Below are positions 24,358-36,864 of a stretch of 64,000 nucleotides of DNA, one piece after another; position 1 is the first letter of the stretch; each line of letters starts with the position of its first letter. The position numbers and the translations under genes are program-made. Source of the DNA: Tetrahymena thermophila SB210 (taxonomy: Eukaryota; Ciliophora; Oligohymenophorea; Hymenostomatida; Tetrahymenidae); NCBI RefSeq assembly GCF_000189635.1, contig NW_002475986.1, forward strand, positions 1-64,000. Direction: 5' to 3'. Under the pieces are notes generated by a model. The model was not told the origin of the DNA. It ran no database searches and saw only the letters and a list, made by a program, of their open reading frames with translations.

Positions 24358-24677
24358 TTTATTAACTGCAATTAATAATTCTTTATTTTTGTTTTTTTTT
24401 TTTTTTTTAAATAAGTAATTATTAAAGATATTAACAAATTCCTCAAATTCTATTAAAAGTTTATTTTGTGTTAAGATCATCATTATTTGAATAGTAATTA
24501 AGGGGGTTTATCTTAACAAAAGAAATTAATAATTAAATTGATTGATTATTTTTAAGTTATTTAAAAGGATAATCTCATCATCAAAATAAAAAGAATTTTA
24601 TAAATAGTTTATACTATAAAGGAGGTAGAAAGAAATTAAGAAAGACATCCGTCTATTTAATAAGCTAAATATTAAGA
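24358..24677. other. Divergent intergenic spacer with poly-T tract
   Basis: About 320 bp between divergent starts of the kinase and ankyrin genes. It contains a T17 run (24392-24408), which could keep nucleosomes away from two divergent promoters (inference). A purine stretch lies near 24619-24650. No gene was seen. Confidence 0.5.
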
Positions 24678-27149
24678 ATGTATGTGAGACTTAGTGAATT
24701 ATTTACAAATGATCAGTAAGAAAAAGATAAAAAAAAGGAAAAATAAATTTATAGACCAGCTGGTAGTTCAATTTATGAAGACTCAATGATTTAAATAGAG
24801 GATTTTAATACTATGAGAGAGTCTAAAAGCTCTAAAAACATCATAAATAAATTTAAATAGTAAATAAAGAATTCAGTTGATCTTCTAAATTCTCCTAAAT
24901 CCAATTTGTTTGGTAGAGATCCAGTAATCAAATGGAGTTCTTAAAATTTTTTTAAACAAACTAAAAAATATTACAATTAAGTTTCTCATCATAATTTACA
25001 GAGCAATGATTTCCATAATTAAGCAATGTAAACAGGATTTAGTAAAGCTTCTTCTTAGTCTTATAAACAAAGAACAATAGAACAATTAGATCCTTTAAAA
25101 CAAGCCAAATCTATCATTCAAAATGGTAAAATAGACTCAGCTGATTGGGCCAACTTGAAAGAAAGTATTGATGAATAACTGAGCAGAAAAGCCCACACTC
25201 TTTAAACAAAGAGTAGTTATCCTTCTATTAATGTTGCTAATAATTATGATTATAACAAAAAAATTTCAATGAAAGACAGAATCAACACAATGAATAATTA
25301 ATTTTATCAAACAAAGCTTGTATTCAGTGATAGTTTTGAGAAAAATTAAAATAATTAATAGCGAAAGGATGAATCCTCTAGATATCTTTATGATAATAAT
25401 ACCCTTAGATCAAGTTTTGGAAAATCTTCAAATAACTTTTTTGCTAAGTAGGACTAAAACAACTTCAAGAATAAAAAAGATTTATTTAAATCCATATAAA
25501 CAGAATAAAGTGATGAAATTAATTAAACTGCTTTCCATGCAAATCAAAAAGTTCAGCATAAAATGTAAAGCAGCATTTGTATTGCTCAAATCAAGTTAGT
25601 TAAAGGAGGTTATGTTAAGAAAAAAGATAAGGTAAAATTCTAAAATTATTATGATAGTGTTTCAGAAAGACTTGAGGATATCAAGCATGGTAGAAGTCTA
25701 AATAAATTAGAATTTACAAAAATGTATGACTTTAATTGGTAAAATATAAAGTAAAATGATTAATTAATTTTATAACAATCAACTCATAATTCAGTTGATT
25801 GATTCCCTTTCAATGAAAATTAACTCTTAATAAAATTAAAAATTTAGATATTAACCTGCTAATCAAAAAGAAGATCTGAATTTAAATGAAATAAAAAAGT
25901 TATATCTTAGGGATAGAAATGTTACTGCTTAGAGTTAAATAGATATAAATTTGACAAAGAAAGAAAAAGAGGAATAGCAAAAATAATTAAAGATCCAAAA
26001 GCAAAAAGAGGATAGGGACATTTAAGAATATAAAAAAAAAACTATGTTTTCATATAAAAATTATGAGGAAGAATAAGAAAAAGAATAAAGTAGAATCAAA
26101 ATTCAAAATTTAAATGAAACAGATAATTCTATTGATTATGACAAACTTTTTAATGGAATCTCATCAAAGGATACAGTGAATAATTTTGAAAAAGAAAGAT
26201 ATAAAAAGATTCGTAAATTACTCAGAGAATCTCTTTGGAAGCATTATGCTCTAGGAGTAACAATCAAAGAAGTAAATAAAGTTTTAAACTTATTAAATTA
26301 ATTTATTTATTAAATAAAAAAATTATTTGATAATGGCTTCGTATTATAAAATAAAGGCAATTATTCATAACATTTTTAAGAGAGTACCATTTTCAAAGCC
26401 TATTGCAGAAGATTTTTTCACTGCTGTCAAATCTAACGAAATACAGAAAGTTCAATAATATCTAATTAAAGATAAATATTTAGTTTATTAGTTTGATAGT
26501 GTAACTTATTTATCCAAATGAATTATATTTTAAAGTAATTTTAAAATCAAAGACTCTATAAACTCCTTTACATTGGGCAGCAAAGAGAGGTTTTTTATAA
26601 ATAGCAGAAATGTTAATTAGTAAAAATTGTGATGTTGATTCAAGAGATGAGGTAAAATTTATATGTAATTTTATTATTTTAAATTTTTTTATATTATAGT
26701 TGGGTAGGACACCTTTATATTTCGCTTACAGAGAGGGACATAACTAAATGGGAAAACTACTTCTATTATAAAAAGCCTCTCCTTGGTCTAATAAAAAAAA
26801 TAATATCGATTTGATGGTTTATTCAAGAGACAATAATGACAAATAAACAATTAAAATAGCAAAATAAGTATAATTTATTATTCAATTTTAGTTGAAATGT
26901 TATTATTATTCTGAAATTCAAATTATATTTAAATAATCTACATTCATATAAATTCATTTTATTATAAAAAATAATTCTAATTGATTTTAAAAGTTGATTA
27001 GAATTATCTTAAATTCAAAATACTAATTTTTACAAAACGAAGATTTTATTTTAAAGCAATATATTAAGTAAATTAAACATCTTTTATTTAAAGATACACT
27101 TAATGATGATGATGGCTAAATTCAAATAAAAATAAAAGATTTGGGATGA
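24678..27149 (+). CDS. Ankyrin-repeat protein with long disordered N-terminal region
   Basis: The N-terminal exon (24678 to about 25750) is open for about 355 codons and encodes polar, Ser/Asn/Gln-rich sequence beginning MYVRLSELFTNDQQEKDKKK. A ~100-bp intron (about 25751-25849) removes an in-frame TGA. A Lys/Glu-rich coiled-coil exon follows and ends KHYALGVTIKE; the next exon starts AIIHNIFKRVPFSKPIAEDF, giving a preamble typical of a ciliate ankyrin family (ALGxTxKE..NxxFKxxPFxK..FFxAV). Ankyrin units are TLQTPLHWAAKRGFLQIAEM and LGRTPLYFAYREGHNQMGKL. The 3' end is uncertain: reading straight through gives TGA at 26982; splicing about 26867-26994 reaches a coding-like last exon (HLLFKDTLNDDDGQ) and TGA at 27147. 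A protein-interaction role is the only safe inference. Confidence 0.7.
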
Positions 27150-28212
27150 TACAAAATACTTATTTGAAGATAGAAATACGACTTTAACTTTAAATAAAGT
27201 TTGATGCTCATTTTAAAATAATTAACTGGATTATTTTCACTAAAATATAGTTTTTCGAATAGAATTAAAGGATAAATTCATCGTATATTCCTTTAAAAAA
27301 ACAATAATAATTAATGTGTTTATAGATATTTTTAATAATTTTATAAAAAATTGAATTAAAAAAATATTTAATTTGAAAATATGAATTGCATAAAATGTTT
27401 TATGAATTATAAAATTATAAGATATATACAAAATAAAAAATAAGTTAAAAAGTAAATACGATTTTATATTTTGTAATTAATGTACTTAACTTAATAGCTT
27501 TCACATCTTTCAATAATTTTTATCAACCAATCAATCAATAATTGACTTATTTATAGTAAGTAAGTAATTCTTTAATTAAAAGAGAATTAATTAATTATTA
27601 CATTTTTGAGATGTTTACTTTAAATATAAGTAAATATGCAAATCTATTTGCAAAGCTATGTTCAAGACAAATATGTCATTGATTTTTTACTCTGCATATT
27701 ATTTTTAATATAAGAAAACTATATATTTACTTACTTATTTACTTATTTACTTATAAGAGAATAAATTTTATATTTTTTCAAATATTAGTTTTATTTATTT
27801 ATGTATTTATTATATTACTATTAGATTATTATCAATTAGTTGGTTAGTTATAAGGAAAATGTTAGAGTAAATTTCTCTATTGTAAAATATGTTTTTTAAC
27901 CTAAAATCAACCAATTTTTATTTTACATTTTAGGTTAAGCAATGCAGTTATTAATTTTTATTATTATTATTTATTGTGCTTCAATATTATTTTGCAGATT
28001 TATTTATTTATTTAATTGAGATTGAGTGTTTACTTTATTTACTAAGAAAGTGTTTTTATAATATTTGTTAAAGTGTAATAAAAGTTAAATTATTTATTTA
28101 TTTAATTAAGAAATTTATGAATTGATAAACGACCGCTTGCAAGCATTCATTACTTTTTAAATATAAAAAGTTAGCAAATCAAGCCAAAAATGAAGACAAT
28201 CATTCAATTAAT
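27150..28212. other. Convergent intergenic region with simple repeats
   Basis: About 1.06 kb between the ankyrin and Kelch-phosphatase 3' ends. It contains TTAC/TTTA simple repeats (about 27725-27755 and 27785-27810) and a clear inverted repeat listed separately. No coding stretch was recognised. Confidence 0.5.
27896..27938. repeat. Perfect 12-bp inverted repeat with 19-nt loop
   Basis: TTAACCTAAAAT (27896-27907) pairs perfectly with ATTTTAGGTTAA (27927-27938). It contains a few G:C pairs, unusual in this AT-rich spacer. It lies between two convergent genes, about 275 bp past the stop of the Kelch-phosphatase gene on its downstream side, too far for an obvious 3'-end signal. Confidence 0.6.
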
Positions 28213-31200
28213 TCAATATTGCTTTTACAATGGACTCGCTAAACGTCTACGTATTTTTTGTTCTTCCTCTGTAAAATACAAGTTAGTTTTAACAGGATTT
28301 TCAGCACCAACCCAGTTTCCATTTCTGAATTAAGGCCTTGATATAATATTTGGCTCTATGGCAAAGTTTTTCTTTATTCTAATACAACAAGCTGAATTAC
28401 CATATTTTCCCATGTAATCGCTACAACTAGTGATGGTTGTTACATTTCCTGATTGACTGCGTGAGAATCCATCAAATACACACTCCTTAGAACGGATTAT
28501 CATATTTAAACCAGTTTCTTCAAGGAATCTCTCAACTTTAGCTTCTGAGTATTTGAAAGTTTATCCTGTTGAGAAATAATCTTTTGCTTTATTTTCTGAA
28601 ACAGGGAGAGGATCGTTTTCTACATAATCAGAATAAAGTAGATCATATACTACAGGATTAGAAAAAGGTGAAACTGGTCTTTTTATATCTACAATTTCAT
28701 TAACATGGGTGACATGAGGACCTAAGCCTCCATGGACACAGAAAATTTTTTCTTCAATAAGAGCTCCCAATGGAAGAGAATCAAAAACTCTGTTTATTCT
28801 TTAATAAGCTGAAGTAGGGTCATTTATATCTTCATTTAAACGTACAGCGCATTCTTCTCCAAAACCAAATAGACGATTTACTCTTCTTTCTTCATGAGCA
28901 CCTCTTATTAAGTGAATTTAATCGGGATACTTTAGTTTTAGGGCAAACAAAAGGATAACAGTTTCTAATGAATTAAAACCACGATCTACATAGTTTCCTA
29001 AAAAGAGATAGTCAAACTTTTCAATATCTCCACCTTCTTCATCAACGGGAAAACCAAAGTTACCAAAAAATCTCAACAAATCACCGAAGCGACCGTGAAT
29101 GTTACCAAAAATTTTAAGAGGAATGCGTAAGCGAAGCAGAGAAGGTTAATCTAACACTATTTATTAAACTTCATCACATAATCTGAGGATAAATTCTTTT
29201 TTGAAAGGTAAACGAAGTTCTGTGTGCTTCCATTCTTCAGGTTTTTTCATAAGAGAATTGATAAACATTTCAGCAAGACTTGTTGTATTTTAATCTACTG
29301 GCGAGACAAGCATCATAGAGTGATCATTTTGATTTTATGGAATTAGCTTTTTTGATTCTTCTTATAAATCAAGAATGTTAACTTTTTTAATTCCTCCATA
29401 AAAGTTCTATTATTATTAATAATTATTCATATTGTAATATTGGTTCATGTTTTCTGAATCTTATGTCCTGGCAATTACAACTTAATTACTCAAACGAATT
29501 TCTTTATTATTCTTTTATTATTTTATAGGTGTGTATGATCTCTAGGCATTGTTGAGCTACTTTAGTTGAACCTTTTATATACCTCCTATACTAATGTCAA
29601 GCATTTGATTGCTTAAAGTTTATTGGTATGCTTTTGTGTTGTTAGTGTTCTGATTTTAAGGTTACAAAAGATTAGCTTGGTTTTACATTTACTTTTTTGA
29701 AAATGTTTACTAATTAAACATATTACTATTTTATTACTAAGCTTATAACTACTATTAATTTAATTGATTTGAAGGTGATGATGCAGGCTTATCTATTTAA
29801 TTTCTCTCACCTAAAATATTATTAAAATCTTTCACTCCAAGGTGTTTTCCTAATTTAGGGAATAAGTAAGATATCTAATTAAGATCAATAGTAATCATTG
29901 AATCTAAGGGCTTATTAGGGAATTCTGGCTCAAAACCACCATGAATGTACATTGTTGAATCTATCACAACTGTAGAGTGTCTATATCTATTAAAGCTATT
30001 AACTCTATACCAATCACTGCTCTCAGTATCATAAACTTCAACACACTTTCCTTATTCTTCTCCACCACTTGTTCTACCTCCAATAACAAGCATTAAAGGT
30101 CCAATAAACTCAATTCTATGCTATTTTAGAAAAATATAAATACTTTAATACGTTTTTAATAAATTTCATAAAAAGTAGAATTTTATCAGAAAGATTTTCA
30201 AAGTAATTTGATCTCCAAAATTATATAAAATTAAGATAAAATTTTACAAGATTTTTGTAAAATCTAAAAAAATAATTTTTTTAAATATGTAAAATTTATC
30301 TATAAAAATATATCTATCTATTTTAAACAAAAACTAAATTGATTGAAATAAATTTTTTCAATAGAGCTTCTTGATTTATTAATATCGATTTTAAAGTTTA
30401 GCTTCAAGCTTTTTTCAAATATCGATCAAAGTTAACTTTTGAATTTAAAAAGTCTGTTAGGATTTTTAAAATATAATGTGATAAATAAAATTAATTATTT
30501 CATTTACCTGGTAGCGACATACAGGTAATATTGCAGAATTTTACTTATAAGGAGCTAAGACCCAATCCCACATACCGTTACGGTGTCTTCTTAGACCCCA
30601 AGTATCGTTTAAGGGACTCTAGTCTTATGTTCTACCACCAAACACGACCATCATACCATTTGCTGATCCTGTTTAACAAAGAGATGCAGAGTGATAAACT
30701 CTAACAGCTGGTACCTCTGCTGCGTTAATACATTACTTTTACCATTAGTATGGACCCTTTTCTAAATTAAGCACCCAAACATCATTTACCTAATATTTTA
30801 AAAAAATTCAGTTAATAAACGCCTAAATATATATTTTTTGTTTTTGTTTTGTTTTTAAGGCTTCGTTAGCATATTTTTTATTAAAAAATGGAAGATTTAA
30901 ACTTTAAAGAAAAATTTTTAATCTGCATTTGTTTGAAATTTAAAATTATTTTTTTTGAAAATATTCATACTATCAGATTTTTTTCTTAACAGTGAGCTTT
31001 TTTTCAAAAATAAGAAATAAATATTACTGGGATCGTTCCTGTGTTACCACCAAAGACTATCAAGTGAGGCTTTGAGTAGACCATTGTGTGGCCATATCTC
31101 TTACCAGGAGTAGGACCAGAAGTAGGGACTTTGATATAATGTCCGTTTTAAGTAGATTTATCATTTGAATCATATTGCTTAAGGTCAAGGAGATAAAGTT

Positions 31201-31516
31201 CATCGTTAGACAATCCACCACCTCCAGATGCAGCTCCACCATAAATGACCATAGTCATGTTATCTATTTAACAGCTTGCGTGAGCTGCTCTTTATGAAGG
31301 GATATCTCCAGTACATTCTAATTTTTTCCATTTCTTTAACTCGTAATCGAAGATATATGTTTCGTTAGTAATGATAAACTTTCCAGAGTCTCCTATAGCA
31401 CCTCCGAATAATACAGCCTTTGATTTACTAATTAACGTTAAGGTATGTCCAAATCTTGGGGCTGGAGTATCTCCACCACCTTGTATTTTCATAAGCTAAG
31501 TTGATAATTCTGTCAT
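28213..31516 (-). CDS. Kelch-repeat PPP phosphatase (PPKL/BSU1-like), probable pseudophosphatase
   Basis: About 900 residues. N-terminal Kelch propeller: [20 protein letters not shown], then [50 protein letters not shown], very like alveolate and plant PPKL. A Gln/Asn-rich linker follows (about 29400-29830), then a PP1-like domain. Key motifs are altered: GDIHG is GNIHGR (Asn codon at 29101-29103), GDYVDRG is GNYVDRG (28993-28995), RGNHE is RGAHE (28897-28899), and the RAHQ histidine is replaced ([12 protein letters not shown], Lys codon 28486-28488). Retained are the His of NIHG, the VDRG Asp/Arg, the catalytic His of RGAHE and CVHGGLGP. Thus four of six metal ligands of the PPP site are gone, so metal-dependent catalysis is unlikely. 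Two larger introns split the Kelch part (about 30125-30510 and 30790-31025). Stop TGA at 28213. Confidence 0.88.
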
Positions 31517-31562
31517 CTAATTATTTTGAATTTAAATTTATTATTCACTAAGGTTATGTCTT

Positions 31563-31814
31563 TCAGACTTTGCTATTTATTGTTGAGCGGTGTCTCTTTT
31601 TTTACTATTCTAGCTATAAGTTGTTAATTGTTTCTTCCTTTTCCTTGTATTTTATGATTTGTGCTTCTATTTTTTTTAACTTTTTAGATTATTACTTTTA
31701 TAAGCAAAATTTTTCTTAAATTAAATACAGAAATCTTGATCTTGCTTTTGCTTTTTCTTTCTCACTTAAATTACTGTTTCTTATATCCAAAAAGAGGAAC
31801 CATAATTAAATCAT
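31563..31814 (-). CDS. Small coiled-coil ORF, possible 5' exon of the Kelch-phosphatase
   Basis: An 83-codon frame beginning MIQLWFLFLDIRNSNLSEKE and ending RHRSTINSKV before TGA. Its Lys/Glu-rich helix (KKLKKIEAQIIKYKEKEETI) looks coding. It ends 46 bp upstream of the Kelch-phosphatase Met. A GT at the last Val codon and an AG immediately before the ATG of the phosphatase would join the two in frame, adding a coiled-coil N terminus, but GTCTGA is a poor donor for a ciliate. It could instead be a separate short protein or a translated leader. Evidence is composition and position only. Confidence 0.4.
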
Positions 31815-32968
31815 AAAAACACTCAAAAATCTATGATTATTTCAATTATACATAATTCGTTTAATTTTCTTTGGTTTTTATATCAAAAATCCAATCCTTC
31901 TCTCCATTTAAAATATTAATCATTTCATATTTTGAATTTTATTTTTCAAAATAAATTAAAAGCTAATAGGCAAAAAAAAACAATCAAACAAACATTGTTA
32001 TTAATTCTTGCATTATAATAATCACCACTTTTCTCTTCAAAAATTAACGATGAGTTTATATTATTTAAATTAAATAAAAAGCTTTTTTTGTTAACATTTT
32101 GAGTTGATTTCTAACTTGCATTTTACTAAATTAAGTATTTTTTATTCATATTTGCTTGTGATCTTTAGTCATAAAAATTAGCATTACTATATTATTTTGT
32201 TATGCTTACCATTAAATAAAAATATAATAAATTGTTAATCAAGTGTTACTATTATTTTTCAACAATTTATTCTAACTTTTATTTAAAATTATTATTCCAT
32301 TTATTTACAATTTTTAAGCTACTAGATAAATATAAATTTTATTTATTTTATTTTTTTAAATATTTGAGAAACTTATTTTGCTTGAAATTCTAATTTAAAA
32401 TAAAATATTTACTAATTCTACAGCAAATATTTTATATTAATTTCATACTGTGAAATTAATTTAATAAATAATTAAAAATATTATAAAATGATATTTTCTT
32501 CTTAAAAAATTGAATTACTTCATTTTAGTTGCTCTGCTCTATTTTTTTTATTTTTCATTAAAATTGACTCAGAGAAATTCAAACAGATCTTACAAAAAAT
32601 AAATGTAACAAGGGAATATGAATAAAAAATAGGATGTATTATTGTTGGTGTAAATACTAAAATAAAAATTCACCTATTTATAGTTTACTTTGACTAATTT
32701 ACAGAATTATTAATCAATTTGATTTTTAATCAAAGAAATTTTAAAATAAAACTTTAAAAAAGCTTGAAAAAATAATTTTTAAAAATTTTAATAATTTGTA
32801 ATTCTATTTTAGATAAATCAAATTGAGCAAAATATAAATATAAATATCCTTAATGTATTTAATCATTCCTTATTTTATCTTTTCTAAAAGCTATCAAAAC
32901 TATTGAATTAATTAATAAATTTCTAAGTTTTGTTAAATAATTAAAACAAATTCAAAGTAAAGCATAAA
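31815..32968. other. Divergent intergenic region, no gene seen
   Basis: About 1.15 kb of very AT-rich DNA between the divergent Kelch-phosphatase and NOL12-like genes. No motif, RNA gene or coding stretch was seen. Confidence 0.5.
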
Positions 32969-33581
32969 ATGGGGAAATATTAATAGAAAAATAACAAGGA
33001 TTCCAAGAATACTAAAAAAAAATTTAATTTTAATAGCAAAAAAAAGGCTGCTGCAAAGAATGAACCCTAAAAAAAGGCTTAAATTCCATTAACATAGAGA
33101 GAGAAAAAGAGAATAAATGGTAAAAAAAAAATTGCAGTAGTTTTTGATGAAGAAGAAAGAAGGTAATTACTTACTTTTTGATTATTATAAAAATAAATGT
33201 AATTATCAATATTTAAATTAAGATCATATATGGCTGGATTCTATGGTGCAAAGAAGAAAAGAAAAGAAGAATATCTTGAAAAGAAAAAGGAAAAATAAAA
33301 AAGAATCTTCAAAGAACACAAATAAGAAGTTAAAAAAGTAATAATTTCATTATCAATAACTATCATTAAATCTTTATGTGTTTATGTGAAAACAAATTTT
33401 AAAAATTTTAAATATTTAATAGGTAAAAGCTGAATAAATTGAAAGATATAGAAAGATTATTGAAGAAAATGATAAAAATTTAGAAAAAATATAGTTTGGA
33501 TTAATTTAACAAAAAGAAAAGAAGGAAATTTTAACTACAGACAATGATAATTAAGTAGAAGTTGTTACTGAATACCTTTGA
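32969..33581 (+). CDS. NOL12/Rrp17-family nucleolar ribosome-biogenesis protein
   Basis: Small basic protein of about 155 residues in three exons. After a Lys/Asn-rich start (MGKYQQKNNKDSKNTKKKFN) comes the family core: KKIAVVFDEEERR, spliced to SYMAGFYGAKKKRKEEYLEK, then a long Lys/Glu helix ending KKVKAEQIERYRKIIEENDK. Matching features in NOL12/Nop25 and yeast Rrp17 are the V-x-F-D-E-E-x-R-x-x-[YF]-x-x-G-F start and the following charged helix. Rrp17 is a 5' to 3' exonuclease acting in rRNA processing of the large subunit; the role here is inferred from homology. Introns lie at about 33162-33222 and 33339-33421. Stop TGA at 33579. Expected location: nucleolus. Confidence 0.85.
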
Positions 33582-34478
33582 AAATAATATATAGATTTAT
33601 ACTTTGTATTTTTTAATCACTTATTTTGTCAATAAAATTAAAATTCAAAATAATTTTTTGGTTCTCAATTGCTAAAAATTAATATTTAATTTTAATAAAT
33701 AATTTTTTATTATTTTATAAAAATATTTCTCAATACAATTTTAGGCAATAAGGTTTTCTTTTAAAGTTTTTTATTTGCCAAAATATGAACAAAAAATTAA
33801 TATTTAGAATAATATTTTACAATATGTTTTTTATTTTATGTAGAATCATCAAGGATTAAGATCTTTTTTTTAATAAAATGTAAATAATCTAGTAAAATTT
33901 AACTTTAAGCTCTACTTTTTTTTGATAATTAAGATTAAATTCTTTAAATTTAAAAGTCAGAGAGAAAATAAAAATTTCTTTTTGGTATCAAACCATGATT
34001 TAGTATTTGACATGTTTAGTAATAAATACTTATTTTACATTTAATTTTTAAGTATTTAGTAATTTTTGACAATAAACTACCAAATTTTAAAGTATTAAAG
34101 ACAAAATATGAAAATATTGAAAATAATTTGTCCATTTTTATTAAATTAATTGATTTTTAAAATTAAAAAGCATTTTTAAATTTGATAATTTATTTACTTT
34201 TTATGCTTTTAATGGATTACAAATTAAATACCATAATATTTTTAATTCATTTATTGAAAAGTAATTAACTAATATTAGAATAATTATTATTATTTATTAA
34301 AATAATAAATAATTAATGTATTGTTATAAAGATTAAAATTATCTTTTTAATACAACCTGATCCGCTTTTTTTTGTAAAAAATTTATAAAAAGTTAATATT
34401 TATCAACAAAGTTAATCAATAGCCAATAAATAGATATTCCTTCTGGATAAAATTTTTAATAATATAAAAATCAGTAGT
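33582..34478. other. Intergenic, no gene seen
   Basis: About 900 bp of AT-rich DNA with many poly-A and poly-T runs. Nothing recognisable on either strand. Confidence 0.5.
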
Positions 34479-36864
34479 ATGGAAGATTCTTAAAATACTA
34501 AAGAAGAGTTATCTTAATAGCTAGTTATAAAGTTTATTTCGCTAACTCAAAAAGAGAATTTTGAAAAAGCGATAAATATTTTGAGGGAGAATCCTGATCT
34601 TCCAATTTTAGATACAGTTGATAAAAAATATAATAATGGTAAAGAATAATTTTTTAGTAGATTTAGGTTGTTTACTTGATAAAATTAATAAAAAAAGCTC
34701 TCCATTATGTCTGCTTGCATAATAGCATTGAAACTTTTGATGTAGTTATGTCCTACTTAGAATATATAGTAAAATGCAATAATCAGTCTAATGAATTAAT
34801 CACTCAATTTCTAGTTAGTAAAAATGAAGATGATTACTCACCTTTCCATTTGTCAGTTTACAAGGGGAATTTAGTACTTATATAATAAAATGATTACTCA
34901 TCTTAAATAAATATTTATTTTTTATTGAAATTTTTATTAGGAAATGATAGAAAAAATGATGCAATATAATATAGATATTTCTATTAGAGCTAGAAAAGGT
35001 AATTATATTTTTTTATAGTTAAGTTCACTAATACTTTTAATCTTTAATAATAGGCTTATCAGTATTACATTTGGCTGCTTAAGGAAATCACCCACATATA
35101 TTAGTATTATTAATTATAAACAAATTGAATGCTTATTTTTTAATTTAAAAGCATTACTTTTTGTAGAAAGGGATAAACATAGATTTAAAAAATCAGCATG
35201 GAGGTACAGCTTTACATTATGCAGCATTTTCAAAGTAGTCAACTTTAAAATAAAAATTCATCTTGAACTCATAAATTTAAAGCTGCTAGAAATACTCTTT
35301 TAATACATAATACATATTATTATCATAAAATGGAATAAATTATAATACTGAAATATATTTATTCAGATTTTTAAGAATTTAATTGATTAAATTATTTTTA
35401 GTTAGCTAATATAAAGTTTCATAGATTATTTTATATTAGTATTCCATTTTCAGATAAATAATTATTATAATTTTTAACAAATTAGGTCTGCTGAAAGTGT
35501 AATGTATCTGATTTCTAAAGGAAGTGATATAAATTTATAAGATAATTAGGGAGCTACTCCTTTGTTTTTAGCAGCTATCCAGCTAGATAATACTTATATT
35601 GCTAATAAGCTTTTGAAAAAAGGAGCAGACCCAAGAATAAAAAATAAGGATGGTAAAGATGCTATTTAAGCAGCTCAAGAAAAAAAGAATACAGATATGG
35701 TTAAACTTTTAAAAAAAAAGAATGGTTTAGTTGAATTAATGAATATAAAATCGGCACAAAAGCCAGTAAAATGCAAACTACTACCTTTGATATTAAATAT
35801 GGTTCTCTTTTTGATCGTGTCTATAGCTACCTTTGTGTTTAATATTCCATGTAATTAATTTAAAAAATATAATAAAATACAAAATTATTTTGTTTCATAG
35901 ATTTCACGAACGGATTTTGGATACTACTGCTAACTTTCTTACTATTTATAAGCTTTATTTCATTTTTACTTAGTTGGTTAATTGAACCAGGATATATAAG
36001 AACTACAGATAAAAAGAAAGATTTAGAATATCAGTTAAAGTGTTTGTAGTAAAGTAACGATGATCATGAAATTTGCTACGAATGTATATTATTGAGACCA
36101 CCTCGCTCAAAGCATTGTGAATACTGCCAACGTTGTGTAATAGTTTATGATCATCATTGTCCTTGGATTAATAATTGTGTAGGAGCTAATAACTATCTTT
36201 GGTTTTCAATTTTCATATTTTCTACATTTTTTTATGCACTATTCATAATAGTCACCTCTTCAATGTGTAAAATTTTTTAATTGAATAAAATAATTTAAGT
36301 TTTTGATTGTTAAATTTTAAATATAAAAATTAAAATAAAAAGATATGATGGAGAGTAATTATGGAAATTATGGATTAAAATTTAATAATCAAAACACTCA
36401 GCTGATCCTTCATAAATTATCATCTATAATATGTATAGTAATTGGAATTTTCACTTGCTTAATGCTTTCGTAATTTCATTTTTTAAAATAGTTAATTATT
36501 TATTTAAATTATTAAAATAATACTTATGGTTATTAGAGTATTAATTAAGGTCTAAATTTCAAATATGGCAACAGGCAAAACCACACATGAAAGATTTAAT
36601 GGAGTTTATTAAAAGAAAACTCATCAAAAATTTTAAAATCGAGAACTAACAATTTAATAACAAAGTTCAAATGAATAATCAAGCACAGAAGATGATACTC
36701 TTTCAAATGAACTAATGTAAAATTAGTAGAATGATAGTGATTTAGAAAGCCAACATAATTTTAGAAAAAAGAAAAAGAACACTCATTTCTCTTGTTTTTA
36801 AGGAATAATTTAACTTTGTTTCACTAATAAAAATAACTCTGAATATAGAAATTTCCAATTCTGA
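34479..36864 (+). CDS. Ankyrin-repeat DHHC palmitoyltransferase (ZDHHC13/17-like)
   Basis: Multi-pass Golgi/endosomal enzyme that S-acylates proteins. The N-terminal half has ankyrin repeats: DDYSPFHLSVYKGNL, GLSVLHLAAQGNHPHILVLL, NQHGGTALHYAAFSKQ, NQGATPLFLAAIQLDNTYIA and NKDGKDAIQAAQEKK. Two membrane helices follow (LLPLILNMVLFLIVSIATFV; FWILLLTFLLFISFISFLLS), then the DHHC-CRD: CYECILLRPPRSKHCEYCQR, CVIVYDHHCPWINNCVGANN (about 36075-36205) with all zinc-binding Cys/His and the catalytic Cys present. Two more helices come next. The TTxE motif is present as TTHERFNG near 36580, followed by a polar tail ending YRNFQF at TGA 36862. Exons are short; the splice sites between about 35225 and 35490 and between 36270 and 36570 are the least certain. 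Start MEDSQNTKEELSQQ at 34479. Confidence 0.88.

Noticed and set aside
26333..26984. Separate ankyrin gene starting at an internal ATG (MASYYKIKAI).
   Set aside because: Splicing from the upstream exon end (ALGVTIKE) directly to AIIHNIFKRVPF restores a known ciliate ankyrin-family preamble in frame, so the internal ATG lies in an intron.
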